This document shows, piece by piece, positions 8,701 through 16,737 of a stretch of DNA of 23,064 bases. Below the pieces are notes generated by a model. That model was not told the DNA's origin. It ran no database searches and was given only the letters and a program-made list of their open reading frames with translations. Positions within the stretch are counted from its first letter, which is position 1. The number at the start of each line of letters is the position of its first letter. The DNA is taken from NCBI GenBank assembly GCA_900764225.1, contig CAAFNG010000088.1, positions 1 through 23,064 on the forward strand. Direction: 5' to 3'. Made by a program: the position numbers and the translations under genes. The stretch is from Lachnospiraceae bacterium. GTDB taxonomy: Bacteria; Bacillota; Clostridia; Lachnospirales; Lachnospiraceae.

Positions 8701-11700
8701 CGGCATCTGAGACTGGAAAATATAAATTTAAGGTAACAGGAACAAAGGATGAGAATCAATATTATGATTCAAGACTTGATATCTATAATGAAAATGGTGA
8801 TTATATAAGTGAGCATGGTCATTATGGAGAAATGAGTATAGAGCTTGAAGCCGGAACCACATATTATCTCAGGATAAATTACAGATCTTATACGGAAGAC
8901 GATGTTGATTATACGATCAGTGTACAGGCACAGCGTACTCTGAAAGAAATGGTATTAAATTCCAATGAAATTGATCTCTATGAGGGATTTGATGATTTTT
9001 CCTACGACAGGCTTTGGAACCTGGCAAGAGAGCTGGAGATTACTCTGAAATTTACAGATGGTTCAGAGGAGACAGTACACTGTGTTGAAGATACCACAGA
9101 AGATGGTTACCGTGTGTCAGTTGAAGATATTCCGGATCTGGATGGCACACCAGGTACATACAGTATGAAGTTCCGGTGTGAGGATATAAGCATAGAGTAT
9201 AAGATAAATCTGCATTCTGCATTGGATTATATTGCGAAGAATGCTTCAGAGATTCCGACTGACAAGAGAACTCCCGTAAAAATCGAATCAGACTCAACCG
9301 CTGTATATTATGCAGTCGTACCGGAAACAGGATACTATAAGATCAGTTATCTTGCAAATACATCCGCGCGGATTAAATACTATGATCAGGAGGGGGAATA
9401 TCATGAGACACCGGTAAAGGTGGAAAAAGGTCAGAAATTCTATTTTTCTCTGGAAAATACGGAAGAGAGAAGTATCCGTGCACTGGTAACGGTTGAAAAA
9501 CAGGATGTAGTTCTGGAGAAGCTTACGATTAAGACGCCGCCGTTAAAGACAACAGTGACAGAAGTTATTGATTATCTGGATGATTATGATATTTCGGATT
9601 TCGATGCAGAAGGAATGACTGTAACCGCACAATATACGGATGGAATGACAGAAAATCTGAAACCTGGTGATACCAGCCGGCTGGGAAGCGAGTTATCTGT
9701 GAATCTGTCACCGGCGTACGATGGGGACGGAAATGAGAATTTTGCTCTTAGTGTTTCCATGGATGAAGTTCGTAGTGAATTCCTTCAGATATCGCGTATA
9801 AGTTTTAAAGACTATCTGAAAGAAAACGGCAATCAGCTGGAAACTTTAAAAGTGAACAAGGATAAAAATATCATGGTACAGAGGAATAAATGCCAGGTAT
9901 ATGGCTTTACGGCAGAAAATGACGGCACATATACATTTTATTCCACAGGCGATGAAGATACTTATGGTTATATCTATGACTCGGAAGGACAGCAGATCGC
10001 ATATAATGATGATGCCGGTTCCGGAACGAATTTCCAGATACAGCTGGAAATGAAAAAAGGAGAAAAATATTATCTGGCAGCAAGGACATTCTCTTCAGGC
10101 GCGGTTAGTACTACGATTCATATTGCGGATGAAAACGGCAGTGAAGGAGCTTCAGCATTGTCGGATTTCAAGCTGGAAGAAGAACCGGAAAAGACAGTAT
10201 TTTATGCGTATAATGATGAGAATAACCTGAATATATGGGATCTTTCGTACGAAGGCCTCAAGATCAGCGCAAAGACCAAAGAAGGCGAAACAGAAATCTA
10301 TTCTTACAGCAGAAGTCAGAAAGAATTTCCATTCACAATCACGAACAATATTAAGACCGATGAAAATGGTCGTCCTCTTACTGGGAAATATACGATAACA
10401 GTTTCCTACAATGGAAAAACAGCTGTGGAATTTCCGATAGAATTAAAATCCTTTGAGGATTATCTTGCAGGAATTACCAATGTACTGAAGCCAGGTGAAG
10501 CTCTGGATAAAGTGGCTGAAGATCCGACGGAAGACGGAAATCTGTGTTACGTTAAGCTGCCAGCAGATCTGAAGGGAATTTACTGGAACAGTGGAGACAG
10601 AAATAACTGGTCGGTATACGGAATTTATGATATCCAGGGTAAGAAAACAGATATGCAGCTGGGAAACAGTTCTGCCTGGGATTTTGGTGGAAAAGATTAT
10701 TATCTCTGCCTGAAGGATAAAGGATACGATGACGAGAACGGAATCTTCCGGTATGAAAAAATGGCTTCCAGCGGAATTATCAAAGATATGGAGATCATAA
10801 GCCAGCCTGAAAATACAGAATTTCTGAAAGGAATGAATGCGGGAATTGATGTTACAGGAATGATGCTTCGGATCACATACGAAGATGACACGCAGAAGAA
10901 GGTTTCTGCGACAGAGTTCAGTGATATTTATAACCGGGAACTTTCTATTGTGAATGAAAAAGGGGAGCGTATTTTTAATGTTTCAGATCTGCATGACGGA
11001 GAGAATGATCTCAGTATCCAGCTCTGGGGAATTAAGAAAAACTTCCGTGTTTCACTGACAGATCCGGCAAAGAAAGATTTAGATACACTTGCTCTGGATG
11101 AAAATGCTGCATTTTCTGTATCAGAAAGTGTAAGAAGCCATGTATATTCCTATATTCCGGATGAAGACGGCGAATTTTATTTCAATACAGAAGCTGAACA
11201 TTACAGCTCTTCCTGGGCAGATGAAAATCTGAAATGGTACTGCACAGATGAGGAAGAAAACTATCTGACAGATGAGGAAGGAAATCTGCCGAACCTGAAA
11301 AAAGGGAAAAAATATTACTTTGTTGTATATTATGACGGAAGTGCATTTGGGGATGTATCGGTACAGCTTCACAAAGTATCCGGTTCCGGAGAAGATGTTA
11401 CAGAAGAGGATACCGATGTAGTAGATATGGAGATCACGGCTCCGACAAAAGTGGAATATACGCCGGAAGAGAAGATTTCCTATGACGGAATAAAGATTCA
11501 TGCAATATATGACGACGGAACAGAGAAAGACTATACATTAGAGGAGGCACAGAAAAAAGGTTTCACTGTTTCTGATACTGTAAAATCTTTAAGCGAAAAA
11601 AATTGTCCGGGTTCCTATGAGATTGTTGTCAGACATGAAGGACAGAATGGATTCAGTGTCAGAAAAACAGTTCCGATTACCGTAAAAAATACCGGTGTCT

Positions 11701-14700
11701 TAAGCGGCGAATTTTCGGAAAATGAGCAGGAAATAGAAATCGGAAGTGCGGAACCGCTGTACGAATATCAGGTGGCAGAAGATGGCTATTATCAGCTGGA
11801 GCTGACTGCAAAGAATAACAGTTTCGTTGAGGGATATATAACAGAAGGTGACAATCACCAGATGCTTACCTGCAATGGAGATGGCAGGAAAACAGCCTAT
11901 TCTTCTCTTATGTATCTGAAGGCAGGAAAACATTATATTAATTTCAGAAGTGAGATGCTGTCAGGTGGAAGCTGTGGTGTGAAACTGTATCATTACAGTG
12001 CTGCACCACAGAGAATAGAAGTTATACCGGATTCTGTAAAGACGGAGTTTATCTATGGCAGGGATGCGGTAAACTTTGAAGGAATGAAAGTCAGAATTAC
12101 CTATGCTGACGGAACTGAAAGAATCGTGACAGTACCGGAGGGATTTGGCAGAAGTGGCATAATGGAAAGTGGTCTGTATATCAATAATGCTTCAGACTGG
12201 CTCGGAAATCATGAGCTATACTTATATATTGATATTGAAGATCAGGAAAACAGCAGATCAATCAGCAGCTCCCTGAAATATACTGTAAAATATCCGGGTG
12301 ATACGGTTGAACTGGAAATAGGAAAAACCTATACGGTAAAAGCGGATAGTATGAAAAAACAGTCTGTCATCTATAAGATAAAAGGTTCTGAACTGGATAA
12401 TGAATTATGCAGGATCCAGTATAGTGACAGTAGAAATACAGTGCATGTGGGTATGGAAGACGGAAGTTATATGGAAAATGTCTGGCCGCAGTATACGGAT
12501 GGAACAGGAGAGGTATGTTTTATAGCCAGAAAAGACAAAACCTACATAGTGTCAATTGCTCAGGATGAAGATGTGGATGAGGATATGACCATAAAACTGG
12601 CTGGGAAGAATTCTGTGACAAAGATCACTCCGTTACCGGAAGACAAAACAAGCTATTATTACGGTATTCAGGATAGCGGACTTGAGAATATGAAAATACA
12701 GCTTACTTATGCAGACGGAAATACAGAGGTCGTGAACGGACAGGACGAAAGGATCTGGCTGTTCGGGCTGGATATGGAAGAAATCTCAGGCCCTGGAACC
12801 TATAGTGGTATTTTGTCCTTCGGAAGTATTCGCACACTTTACAGGAGAGAAATCAAGGATCTGTCATCAGAGGAGATAAAGAAGGATCAGGAGGTCAAGC
12901 TTACAGGTGAGGATGCCAGAAACTTTAAGTTCGTTCCTGAAAAAACACAGAAATATTACATGCTGATAAATACTTCGTATGACGATGCTGATATAAGGTG
13001 TATGAATACAGAGGGAGCTCGTCTGGGATACTGGGTCATCAGAGAAAATGCAGAAGACCGTATCCGGGAGCTGGTACTTACAGCCGGAAAAACCTATTAC
13101 TTTAATATTACATGCAACAATAACGGCGGAAATTTCGTTATCAGTGATCAGAAGCTGTCAGATATCCAGGTTGAGACAGACAGTATCTATACTTACACAG
13201 GAACGGAGATCAGACCGGAAGTTAAGGTAACCTGCGAGAACAGGGAATTAACCGAAGGTAAGGATTATCAGATCAGCTACAGTAATAATATCAATGTGGG
13301 AACAGGACAGATTGAGATCAGCCCGGTTCAGGGAGGAATCAGATTTGCCCAAAAGACTGTAAGCTTTGAGATCACTCCACAGTCTCTGGCAGACGAAAAA
13401 GTCGAAGTAACCACAATTCCGGATCAGGAATACACAGGTGAAGAACTGGTTCCGGAAATCCAGGTAAGTATTGGAACAAAAACACTGACGCTGGGAACTG
13501 ACTACAGGGTATCGTACGAAAATAATACAAATCCCGGAACCGCAGAAGTGACAGTGGAAGGCCTGGGAAATTACTGTGGTACAGTTATGAGAACCTTCAA
13601 AATTGTAAAAACTCCAAAAGATTTTACAAAGGCAGAAGTATCGGGAATCAAGACTTCCTATGAGTATACCGGAAAGAGTATTACGCCTGTGCCGGTTGTG
13701 AAGTATGAGAATAAAACATTAACAGCAGGAACAGATTACAAGGTATCTTATAAAAATAATACAAACCCTGGAACAGCAGAAATAACAGTAGAAGGTATGG
13801 GAGATTACCGCGGTACAGTTACGAGAAACTTCAAAATTGTAAAAACTCCGAAAGATTTTACAAAGGCAGCAGTATCAGGAATTAAGAGTTCTTACGATTA
13901 TACAGGAAAGAATATTAAACCTGTACCGGTTGTGAAGTATGCTAATAAAGTACTTACAGCAGGAAAAGATTATGATGTAGCCTATGTAAATAATACAAAA
14001 GTCGGAAAAGCTACAATAACTATTACCGGTAAGGGAGACTACTCCGGTAAGAAGAGTGTTACTTTTACAATTGCCTATAAGCTGGTAAGCAAAATTACCA
14101 TGAACAGATCAAGTGCAACAGTACTTGCCGGAAACAGTCTGCAGTTAAAGGCGACAGCAACACCTTCAAACGCATACAATAAGACCGTGACATGGAAGAG
14201 CAGCAGTAAATATGTAACCGTAGATAAGAACGGAAAGGTGACTGTGAATGCCAAGGCACCTGGAGGAACCGTTGTCACAATTACAGCAACTGCAAATGAC
14301 AGCAGCAAGAAATCTGCTTCCTGCAAAATCACGGTGCACAACAAGATTACCTACAGTCTTAACGGCGGAACACAGAATAAGAATAATAAAACAAGCTTCT
14401 GCAAACAGACGGTAAAACTCTACAATCCGACCAGAAAAGGATATATATTTGGTGGATGGTACACAGATAAGAATCTGAAAAAGAAGATTACGGCAATCAG
14501 CAGCAAGACAACAGCCAATGTAACGCTGTATGCAAAATGGACGAAGGTATCAGCATGCAAGGCTCCTGCCAAAGTAACGCTGAAAAACAGCAAAGCCAAG
14601 ACAATGACGGCTTCCTGGAATGCAGTATCCGGAGCGAACGGATATGAGTTCAGTTATGCTGAAAATACAAAATTCACAAAAGCTGTGAAGAAGGTACAGA

Positions 14701-14840
14701 CAGGTCGTACGGTAAATATCGCAAATCTTGTAAAAGGAAAGAACTACTATGTACGTGTAAGGGCGTACAGGACGGATTCTACCGGAGCGAAGATCTATGG
14801 CAGTTACAGTAAGACTGTGAAAATCAAAATTGCAAAGTAA
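5769..14840 (+). CDS. Giant secreted modular surface protein (PPC-like/Ig-like repeats, MBG-like, Big_2, InlB-type, FN3)
   Basis: The start at 5769 is preferred over the in-frame ATG at 5754 because AAGGAGG (5757-5763) lies between them and a signal peptide (NRKK, then AWLLTAAMVATSV) begins at once. The product is 3023 residues, about 330 kDa. Order: signal peptide (1 to about 30); Glu/Pro/Asp-rich linker (about 30-145); twelve units of about 200 residues (about 145-2460); four MBG-like repeats of 78-79 residues (2462 to about 2770); Big_2-type Ig (about 2776-2857); InlB-type repeat with GYIFGGWYTD (about 2860-2924); FN3 (about 2930-3023). I see no catalytic domain, LPXTG, SLH, choline-binding or GW module and no C-terminal membrane segment, so how it stays on the surface, if it does, is unknown. 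An adhesin or scaffold role is inferred from the architecture. The frame is intact throughout and the gene is monocistronic. Confidence 0.9.
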   Translation: MNRKKVAWLLTAAMVATSVDSSALVASGADFSSEPVENMQEFSDGAESQDEGEAVSAEAEAPQTEQEEAPEAVQEPEQEADSDLALEDETEELSEPEEQEENTSDDSEELTEPEPNNEAEAFSSDDKDLEVQSEIMDSSMAENAIDLPYKNFIDISDVSSEDATVFRFSVEKNGKYKIVLSSVNTDHIMIYDSSFKECEVEDTNIVSCQAGETYYAVYNFSYVSDNAAAGVFPTIESFQMEQMPKTDYTLWGDGPEIITGEGAVVSCTYSNGETEELSDGDDINMFPFVMIGNEEYGYTDEPGTYQANLLIKKNVNGTNYDLYCLKNIGQIRLQTLKSWVQSRKDDAIELSGEEEENDAGMTDQLFHFRPEKNGLYSLFARGEEGNENIYSYQVLMDGDFNVIEQIDHGQTSRRKLEAGKDYYLAVRNEIHDQLYAGVSSAKEVKSIEIKNPEVSLCMGKDSLKKEDLLSNEMIQINYTDGTENVETCYGSVSEGYDIEIDTSSVDFDEDGNAKEGEYTVTVSVADQKTEVKIKVQKFADFFNERAEELTLDQERSTAISKKGSYYYKFTAPEDGTYTFRYRAMEDGEETGDYSYSVSYFDSEGNSIEETTALKAGDVVYARMTSEYDTGYDFCIKAIQKNYMVSSLKVESEPSDKTYIERLEFRDSAQPKTEGLKIRVAYDDGVEEVLGAEDVSRDGSKLSIYLDDDYDEDENGEKIRNYQLYIELDGSSVTVPVNYMTLAQYIRTLDKNYSNTLKLDEDETVQWNGGKGYLYSFTPDKDGEYSFTSEGNVDTYGYLVDENGEILAENDEDGDNGNFKISYALSAGKKYYYLARPYNSSNATSTLKLYKKENIASVDIEKPKKTNYISGFDSGINYDGLKISITFDSGKEVTYTYGDDDFGQYINISDNFAYDNSGNIQPGDYALTLTYEEENIGSIPVKCQSFADYMSEHQPGELKIGEDITETRKDDEDAFYKFTASETGKYKFKVTGTKDENQYYDSRLDIYNENGDYISEHGHYGEMSIELEAGTTYYLRINYRSYTEDDVDYTISVQAQRTLKEMVLNSNEIDLYEGFDDFSYDRLWNLARELEITLKFTDGSEETVHCVEDTTEDGYRVSVEDIPDLDGTPGTYSMKFRCEDISIEYKINLHSALDYIAKNASEIPTDKRTPVKIESDSTAVYYAVVPETGYYKISYLANTSARIKYYDQEGEYHETPVKVEKGQKFYFSLENTEERSIRALVTVEKQDVVLEKLTIKTPPLKTTVTEVIDYLDDYDISDFDAEGMTVTAQYTDGMTENLKPGDTSRLGSELSVNLSPAYDGDGNENFALSVSMDEVRSEFLQISRISFKDYLKENGNQLETLKVNKDKNIMVQRNKCQVYGFTAENDGTYTFYSTGDEDTYGYIYDSEGQQIAYNDDAGSGTNFQIQLEMKKGEKYYLAARTFSSGAVSTTIHIADENGSEGASALSDFKLEEEPEKTVFYAYNDENNLNIWDLSYEGLKISAKTKEGETEIYSYSRSQKEFPFTITNNIKTDENGRPLTGKYTITVSYNGKTAVEFPIELKSFEDYLAGITNVLKPGEALDKVAEDPTEDGNLCYVKLPADLKGIYWNSGDRNNWSVYGIYDIQGKKTDMQLGNSSAWDFGGKDYYLCLKDKGYDDENGIFRYEKMASSGIIKDMEIISQPENTEFLKGMNAGIDVTGMMLRITYEDDTQKKVSATEFSDIYNRELSIVNEKGERIFNVSDLHDGENDLSIQLWGIKKNFRVSLTDPAKKDLDTLALDENAAFSVSESVRSHVYSYIPDEDGEFYFNTEAEHYSSSWADENLKWYCTDEEENYLTDEEGNLPNLKKGKKYYFVVYYDGSAFGDVSVQLHKVSGSGEDVTEEDTDVVDMEITAPTKVEYTPEEKISYDGIKIHAIYDDGTEKDYTLEEAQKKGFTVSDTVKSLSEKNCPGSYEIVVRHEGQNGFSVRKTVPITVKNTGVLSGEFSENEQEIEIGSAEPLYEYQVAEDGYYQLELTAKNNSFVEGYITEGDNHQMLTCNGDGRKTAYSSLMYLKAGKHYINFRSEMLSGGSCGVKLYHYSAAPQRIEVIPDSVKTEFIYGRDAVNFEGMKVRITYADGTERIVTVPEGFGRSGIMESGLYINNASDWLGNHELYLYIDIEDQENSRSISSSLKYTVKYPGDTVELEIGKTYTVKADSMKKQSVIYKIKGSELDNELCRIQYSDSRNTVHVGMEDGSYMENVWPQYTDGTGEVCFIARKDKTYIVSIAQDEDVDEDMTIKLAGKNSVTKITPLPEDKTSYYYGIQDSGLENMKIQLTYADGNTEVVNGQDERIWLFGLDMEEISGPGTYSGILSFGSIRTLYRREIKDLSSEEIKKDQEVKLTGEDARNFKFVPEKTQKYYMLINTSYDDADIRCMNTEGARLGYWVIRENAEDRIRELVLTAGKTYYFNITCNNNGGNFVISDQKLSDIQVETDSIYTYTGTEIRPEVKVTCENRELTEGKDYQISYSNNINVGTGQIEISPVQGGIRFAQKTVSFEITPQSLADEKVEVTTIPDQEYTGEELVPEIQVSIGTKTLTLGTDYRVSYENNTNPGTAEVTVEGLGNYCGTVMRTFKIVKTPKDFTKAEVSGIKTSYEYTGKSITPVPVVKYENKTLTAGTDYKVSYKNNTNPGTAEITVEGMGDYRGTVTRNFKIVKTPKDFTKAAVSGIKSSYDYTGKNIKPVPVVKYANKVLTAGKDYDVAYVNNTKVGKATITITGKGDYSGKKSVTFTIAYKLVSKITMNRSSATVLAGNSLQLKATATPSNAYNKTVTWKSSSKYVTVDKNGKVTVNAKAPGGTVVTITATANDSSKKSASCKITVHNKITYSLNGGTQNKNNKTSFCKQTVKLYNPTRKGYIFGGWYTDKNLKKKITAISSKTTANVTLYAKWTKVSACKAPAKVTLKNSKAKTMTASWNAVSGANGYEFSYAENTKFTKAVKKVQTGRTVNIANLVKGKNYYVRVRAYRTDSTGAKIYGSYSKTVKIKIAK
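6210..13149 (+). repeat. Twelve-unit array of about 200-residue PPC-like plus group 3 Ig-like modules
   Basis: Within the giant protein a beta-sandwich core of the form aromatic-x-F-x-x-x-x-x-G-x-Y recurs. Its first aromatic codons are at 6264, 6864, 7467, 8088, 8691, 9309, 9900, about 10548, 11145, 11760, 12372 and 12924, so spacings are about 550-650 bases. Each copy usually continues to an L-x-A-G-x-x-Y-Y motif, as in pre-peptidase C-terminal domains, then to a Big_3-like half with a G-(L/M/I)-K-(I/V) and Y-x-D-G-x-x-E core (for example YDDGTEKDY, YADGTERIV). Units 3 and 6 (near 8088 and 9900) are closest to each other (DTYGY, N-D-D/E-D/A). Unit 7 is degenerate and unit 12 has only the first half. 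DNA identity is low, so the array is old. Confidence 0.8.
13152..14076 (+). repeat. Four tandem MBG-like repeats of 234-237 bases
   Basis: The YTG motif codons fall at 13194, 13431, 13665 and 13899, giving periods of 237, 234 and 234 bases. Each repeat reads YTG-x-x-(I/L)-x-P, L-x-x-G-x-D-Y-x-(V/I)-x-Y-x-N-N, then a beta strand ending G-x-Y-x-G. The last three are still similar at DNA level, most clearly from 13601 and from 13835 (attgtaaaaactcc then aaagattttacaaaggcag), which indicates recent duplication or homogenisation compared with the upstream units. Confidence 0.88.
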
Positions 14841-14853
14841 AGAAAAGATGAAT

Positions 14854-14947
14854 GCAGGATGATCCGACAGGATCTCCTGCGAAAAAAGGCTCTCAGGAAA
14901 AGCAGGGAAATGTATAAATTTCCGGCTTTCCGGAGAGCTTTTTTATT
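14854..14947 (+). terminator. Tandem-hairpin terminator of the giant gene
   Basis: Hairpin one: GCAGGATGATCC (14854-14865) pairs with GGATCTCCTGC (14870-14880) with one bulged base. Hairpin two: A6 then GGCTCTC and GGAAAAGC (14882-14903) pair with GCTTTCC-GGAGAGC (about 14925-14938), with an inner GGAAAT/ATTTCC stem, followed by a T run (14939-14944). The second is a strong intrinsic terminator; the first may protect the 3' end of the long mRNA. Confidence 0.85.
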
Positions 14948-14978
14948 TCAAAAAGTTTAACAGAAAACTTACGCTGGT

Positions 14979-15008
14979 TTGATGCAAAGCTGTTCCAAAT
15001 CGTATAAA
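14979..15008 (+). promoter_or_regulatory. Predicted promoter of the (p)ppGpp synthetase gene
   Basis: TTGATG at 14979-14984, an 18-base spacer and TATAAA at 15003-15008, just after the terminator of the giant gene. Confidence 0.45.
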
Positions 15009-15063
15009 ATAAAAAGTATGCAGATTTTGAAAAGTATTGAGAAGGTAAATGGGGATATACAAT

Positions 15064-15840
15064 ATGGCAAAGAAAAAATCAGGAAACAGAATTTACAAAA
15101 AAAAGAGACAGCCTCAGAGACTGGCAGACATACTTCAGCCGGAAAAGAAAAATCAGCCGGTAAAAAAGACAGAGCCCGAAAAAGAAATCAATGAGAAAAC
15201 AGGGGCTTCGGTTTCATCAGCGAAAGAAAAAATAAAGGCGATAGACAGTTTTGTGCAGGCTGTGGATTACCGTCTCCGCTGTAAGGCTGCCATAGATATT
15301 CTGATGGCTAAATTAAAGATGATCAATGCGGAGCTTTCAGATCAGAAGAAGCGAACCGTGATCAGTCAGACTACCAGCCGGATCAAAAGCGCGGAGAGTA
15401 TTTATGTCAAGCTTATAAAAAAAGAACTGACACCGGACTTTGAGACAGCAAGGAAAAATCTGAAGGATCTGATTGGAATCCGTGTGGTCTGCCCCTTCGA
15501 GGATGAGCTTTATCAGGTAGCGGAGCTTCTGGAAATGCAGAAAGACATCAGAGTCATCCAGATCAAGGATTATATCAAAAATCCAAAGAAAAACGGCTAC
15601 AAAAGCCTTCATATGATCGTGGAAGTTCCGATTTATTCGGCTGAGGGGGAACAGAAAGAGCTGGTAGAGATCCAGCTGCGGACCATGGCAATGGATTACT
15701 GGTCCGTGCTGGAATATGAGCTCTACTACAAAAAAAGAGACGATGCAGAAATCGAAGCCGAGTTGAAGAAATATGCGGAAGAGATCGCAAAGCTTGATTC
15801 CAGAATGTTGAAACTGCGAAATAAGATCGAGAAAATGTGA
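15064..15840 (+). CDS. Small alarmone synthetase, RelA/SpoT synthetase domain only (RelQ/YjbM-like)
   Basis: It transfers pyrophosphate from ATP to GDP or GTP to make (p)ppGpp. At 258 residues it has no HD hydrolase, TGS or ACT domain, so it is a monofunctional small synthetase. Synthetase motifs are present: RIKSAESIYVKL (106-117), DLIGIR (135-140), NGYKSLH (177-183) and VEIQLRTMAMDYWSVLEYELYYK (201-223). Residues 1-60 are a Lys-rich extension longer than the start of typical RelQ proteins (about 210 residues), and the C-terminus is a charged helix. The start is uncertain: ATG 15064 has GGGGA 8 bases upstream, while the in-frame ATG 15049 has GAAGG only 3 bases upstream. It is monocistronic, and its stop lies 8 bases from the convergent sdaAA stop. 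Confidence 0.9.
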   Translation: MAKKKSGNRIYKKKRQPQRLADILQPEKKNQPVKKTEPEKEINEKTGASVSSAKEKIKAIDSFVQAVDYRLRCKAAIDILMAKLKMINAELSDQKKRTVISQTTSRIKSAESIYVKLIKKELTPDFETARKNLKDLIGIRVVCPFEDELYQVAELLEMQKDIRVIQIKDYIKNPKKNGYKSLHMIVEVPIYSAEGEQKELVEIQLRTMAMDYWSVLEYELYYKKRDDAEIEAELKKYAEEIAKLDSRMLKLRNKIEKM

Positions 15841-15850
15841 TCGTTTTCTC
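15829..15850. terminator. Weak hairpin across the convergent relA-like and sdaAA ends
   Basis: GAGAAAA (15829-15835) and TTTTCTC (15844-15850) form a 7-bp A/T-rich stem around an 8-base loop that includes the TGA stop of the synthetase gene. The right arm runs into the sdaAA stop codon. Only weak termination is expected, and no better terminator is visible between the two genes. Confidence 0.3.
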
Positions 15851-16718
15851 AGCTGCAAAGATGACATTTCTCACAGGCAGACGGTGTTGCCGCACAACCG
15901 CCAAGTGCAGTCTCGCGGAGCTCTGCAGGGAGCTTTTTGCCAACTGTGTACATGGTGTCGATCATCTCATCCAGCGGAATAAACTGTGTGATACCCGCAA
16001 GGGACATTTCCGCTGCGATCAGTGCGTTGGAAACACCGGCTGCATTACGGTTCTGGCATGGATATTCCACCAGGCCGCCGACAGGGTCGCAGACAAGACC
16101 AAGCATGTTCATAAGAACTGTGGAAGCTGCATAGGTGCATTGTAACGGGGTGCCGCCAAGAAGCTCCACAGTAGCAGAAGCAGCCATTGCAGAGGCGATT
16201 CCCACCTCAGCCTGGCATCCACCCACAGCACCGGCAACGGTTGCATTTCGCATGGCAAGATAGCCGATGGCACCTGCATTAAAAAGAGCCTGGCGGATTT
16301 TTTCATCAGAAAACCCACAGACCTCCTGAAGTGCGAGCAGCAGTCCGGGAACGATTCCTGCACTCCCGGCAGTGGGGGATGCCACGATCAGTCCCATGGA
16401 AGCGTTGGTTTCCAGAGTTGCCATGGCGTAAGTGATAGCCTTTCCCAGGACGTCACCGCAGAGACCTTTTCCCTGGCTCTGGAATAAAGAAAGCTTCTGT
16501 GCTTCCCCACCGATCAGACCGCCCATGGAACGTACCGGATTCTTTAGCGGGGAAAAAGCGGCGTCTTTCATAATCTCCAGAACACGGTCCATACGCTGAT
16601 CTACGATTTCTTCCGTAGTTTCGCCGAGGATGATTTCACGGCGGAGCATCGCCTCCGAAATGCGGAGATTCTTTTCTGAGCAGAGAGACAGAAGCTCTTT
16701 TGCATTTTTAAAATCCAT
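15849..16718 (-). CDS. sdaAA: L-serine dehydratase, iron-sulfur type, alpha subunit
   Basis: The catalytic [4Fe-4S] subunit, which converts L-serine to pyruvate and ammonia together with the beta subunit; 289 residues, normal length. Cys168 (GGCQAEVG), Cys210 (CDPVGGLVEYPC) and Cys221 are the likely cluster ligands; their spacing (42 and 11) equals that recalled for Cys343/385/396 of the single-chain Legionella enzyme. The substrate-binding Gly/Ser-rich segments SMGLIVASPTAGSAGIVPG (107-125) and NAAGVSNALIA are intact. The C-terminal tail is unusually Cys-rich (Cys275, 282, 285, 288). It is the last gene of the three-gene minus-strand operon, 19 bases after sdaAB, with AAGGAAGG upstream of the ATG. 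As an oxygen-labile enzyme it fits a strict anaerobe. Confidence 0.95.
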   Translation of the reverse strand: MDFKNAKELLSLCSEKNLRISEAMLRREIILGETTEEIVDQRMDRVLEIMKDAAFSPLKNPVRSMGGLIGGEAQKLSLFQSQGKGLCGDVLGKAITYAMATLETNASMGLIVASPTAGSAGIVPGLLLALQEVCGFSDEKIRQALFNAGAIGYLAMRNATVAGAVGGCQAEVGIASAMAASATVELLGGTPLQCTYAASTVLMNMLGLVCDPVGGLVEYPCQNRNAAGVSNALIAAEMSLAGITQFIPLDEMIDTMYTVGKKLPAELRETALGGCAATPSACEKCHLCS

Positions 16719-16737
16719 GATTCAGACCTTCCTTTCT

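Noticed and set aside
6210..14076. Possible CRISPR-like or minisatellite array
   Set aside because: The periods are about 600 and 234 bases, in frame, and protein-coding; there are no short repeats with unique spacers.
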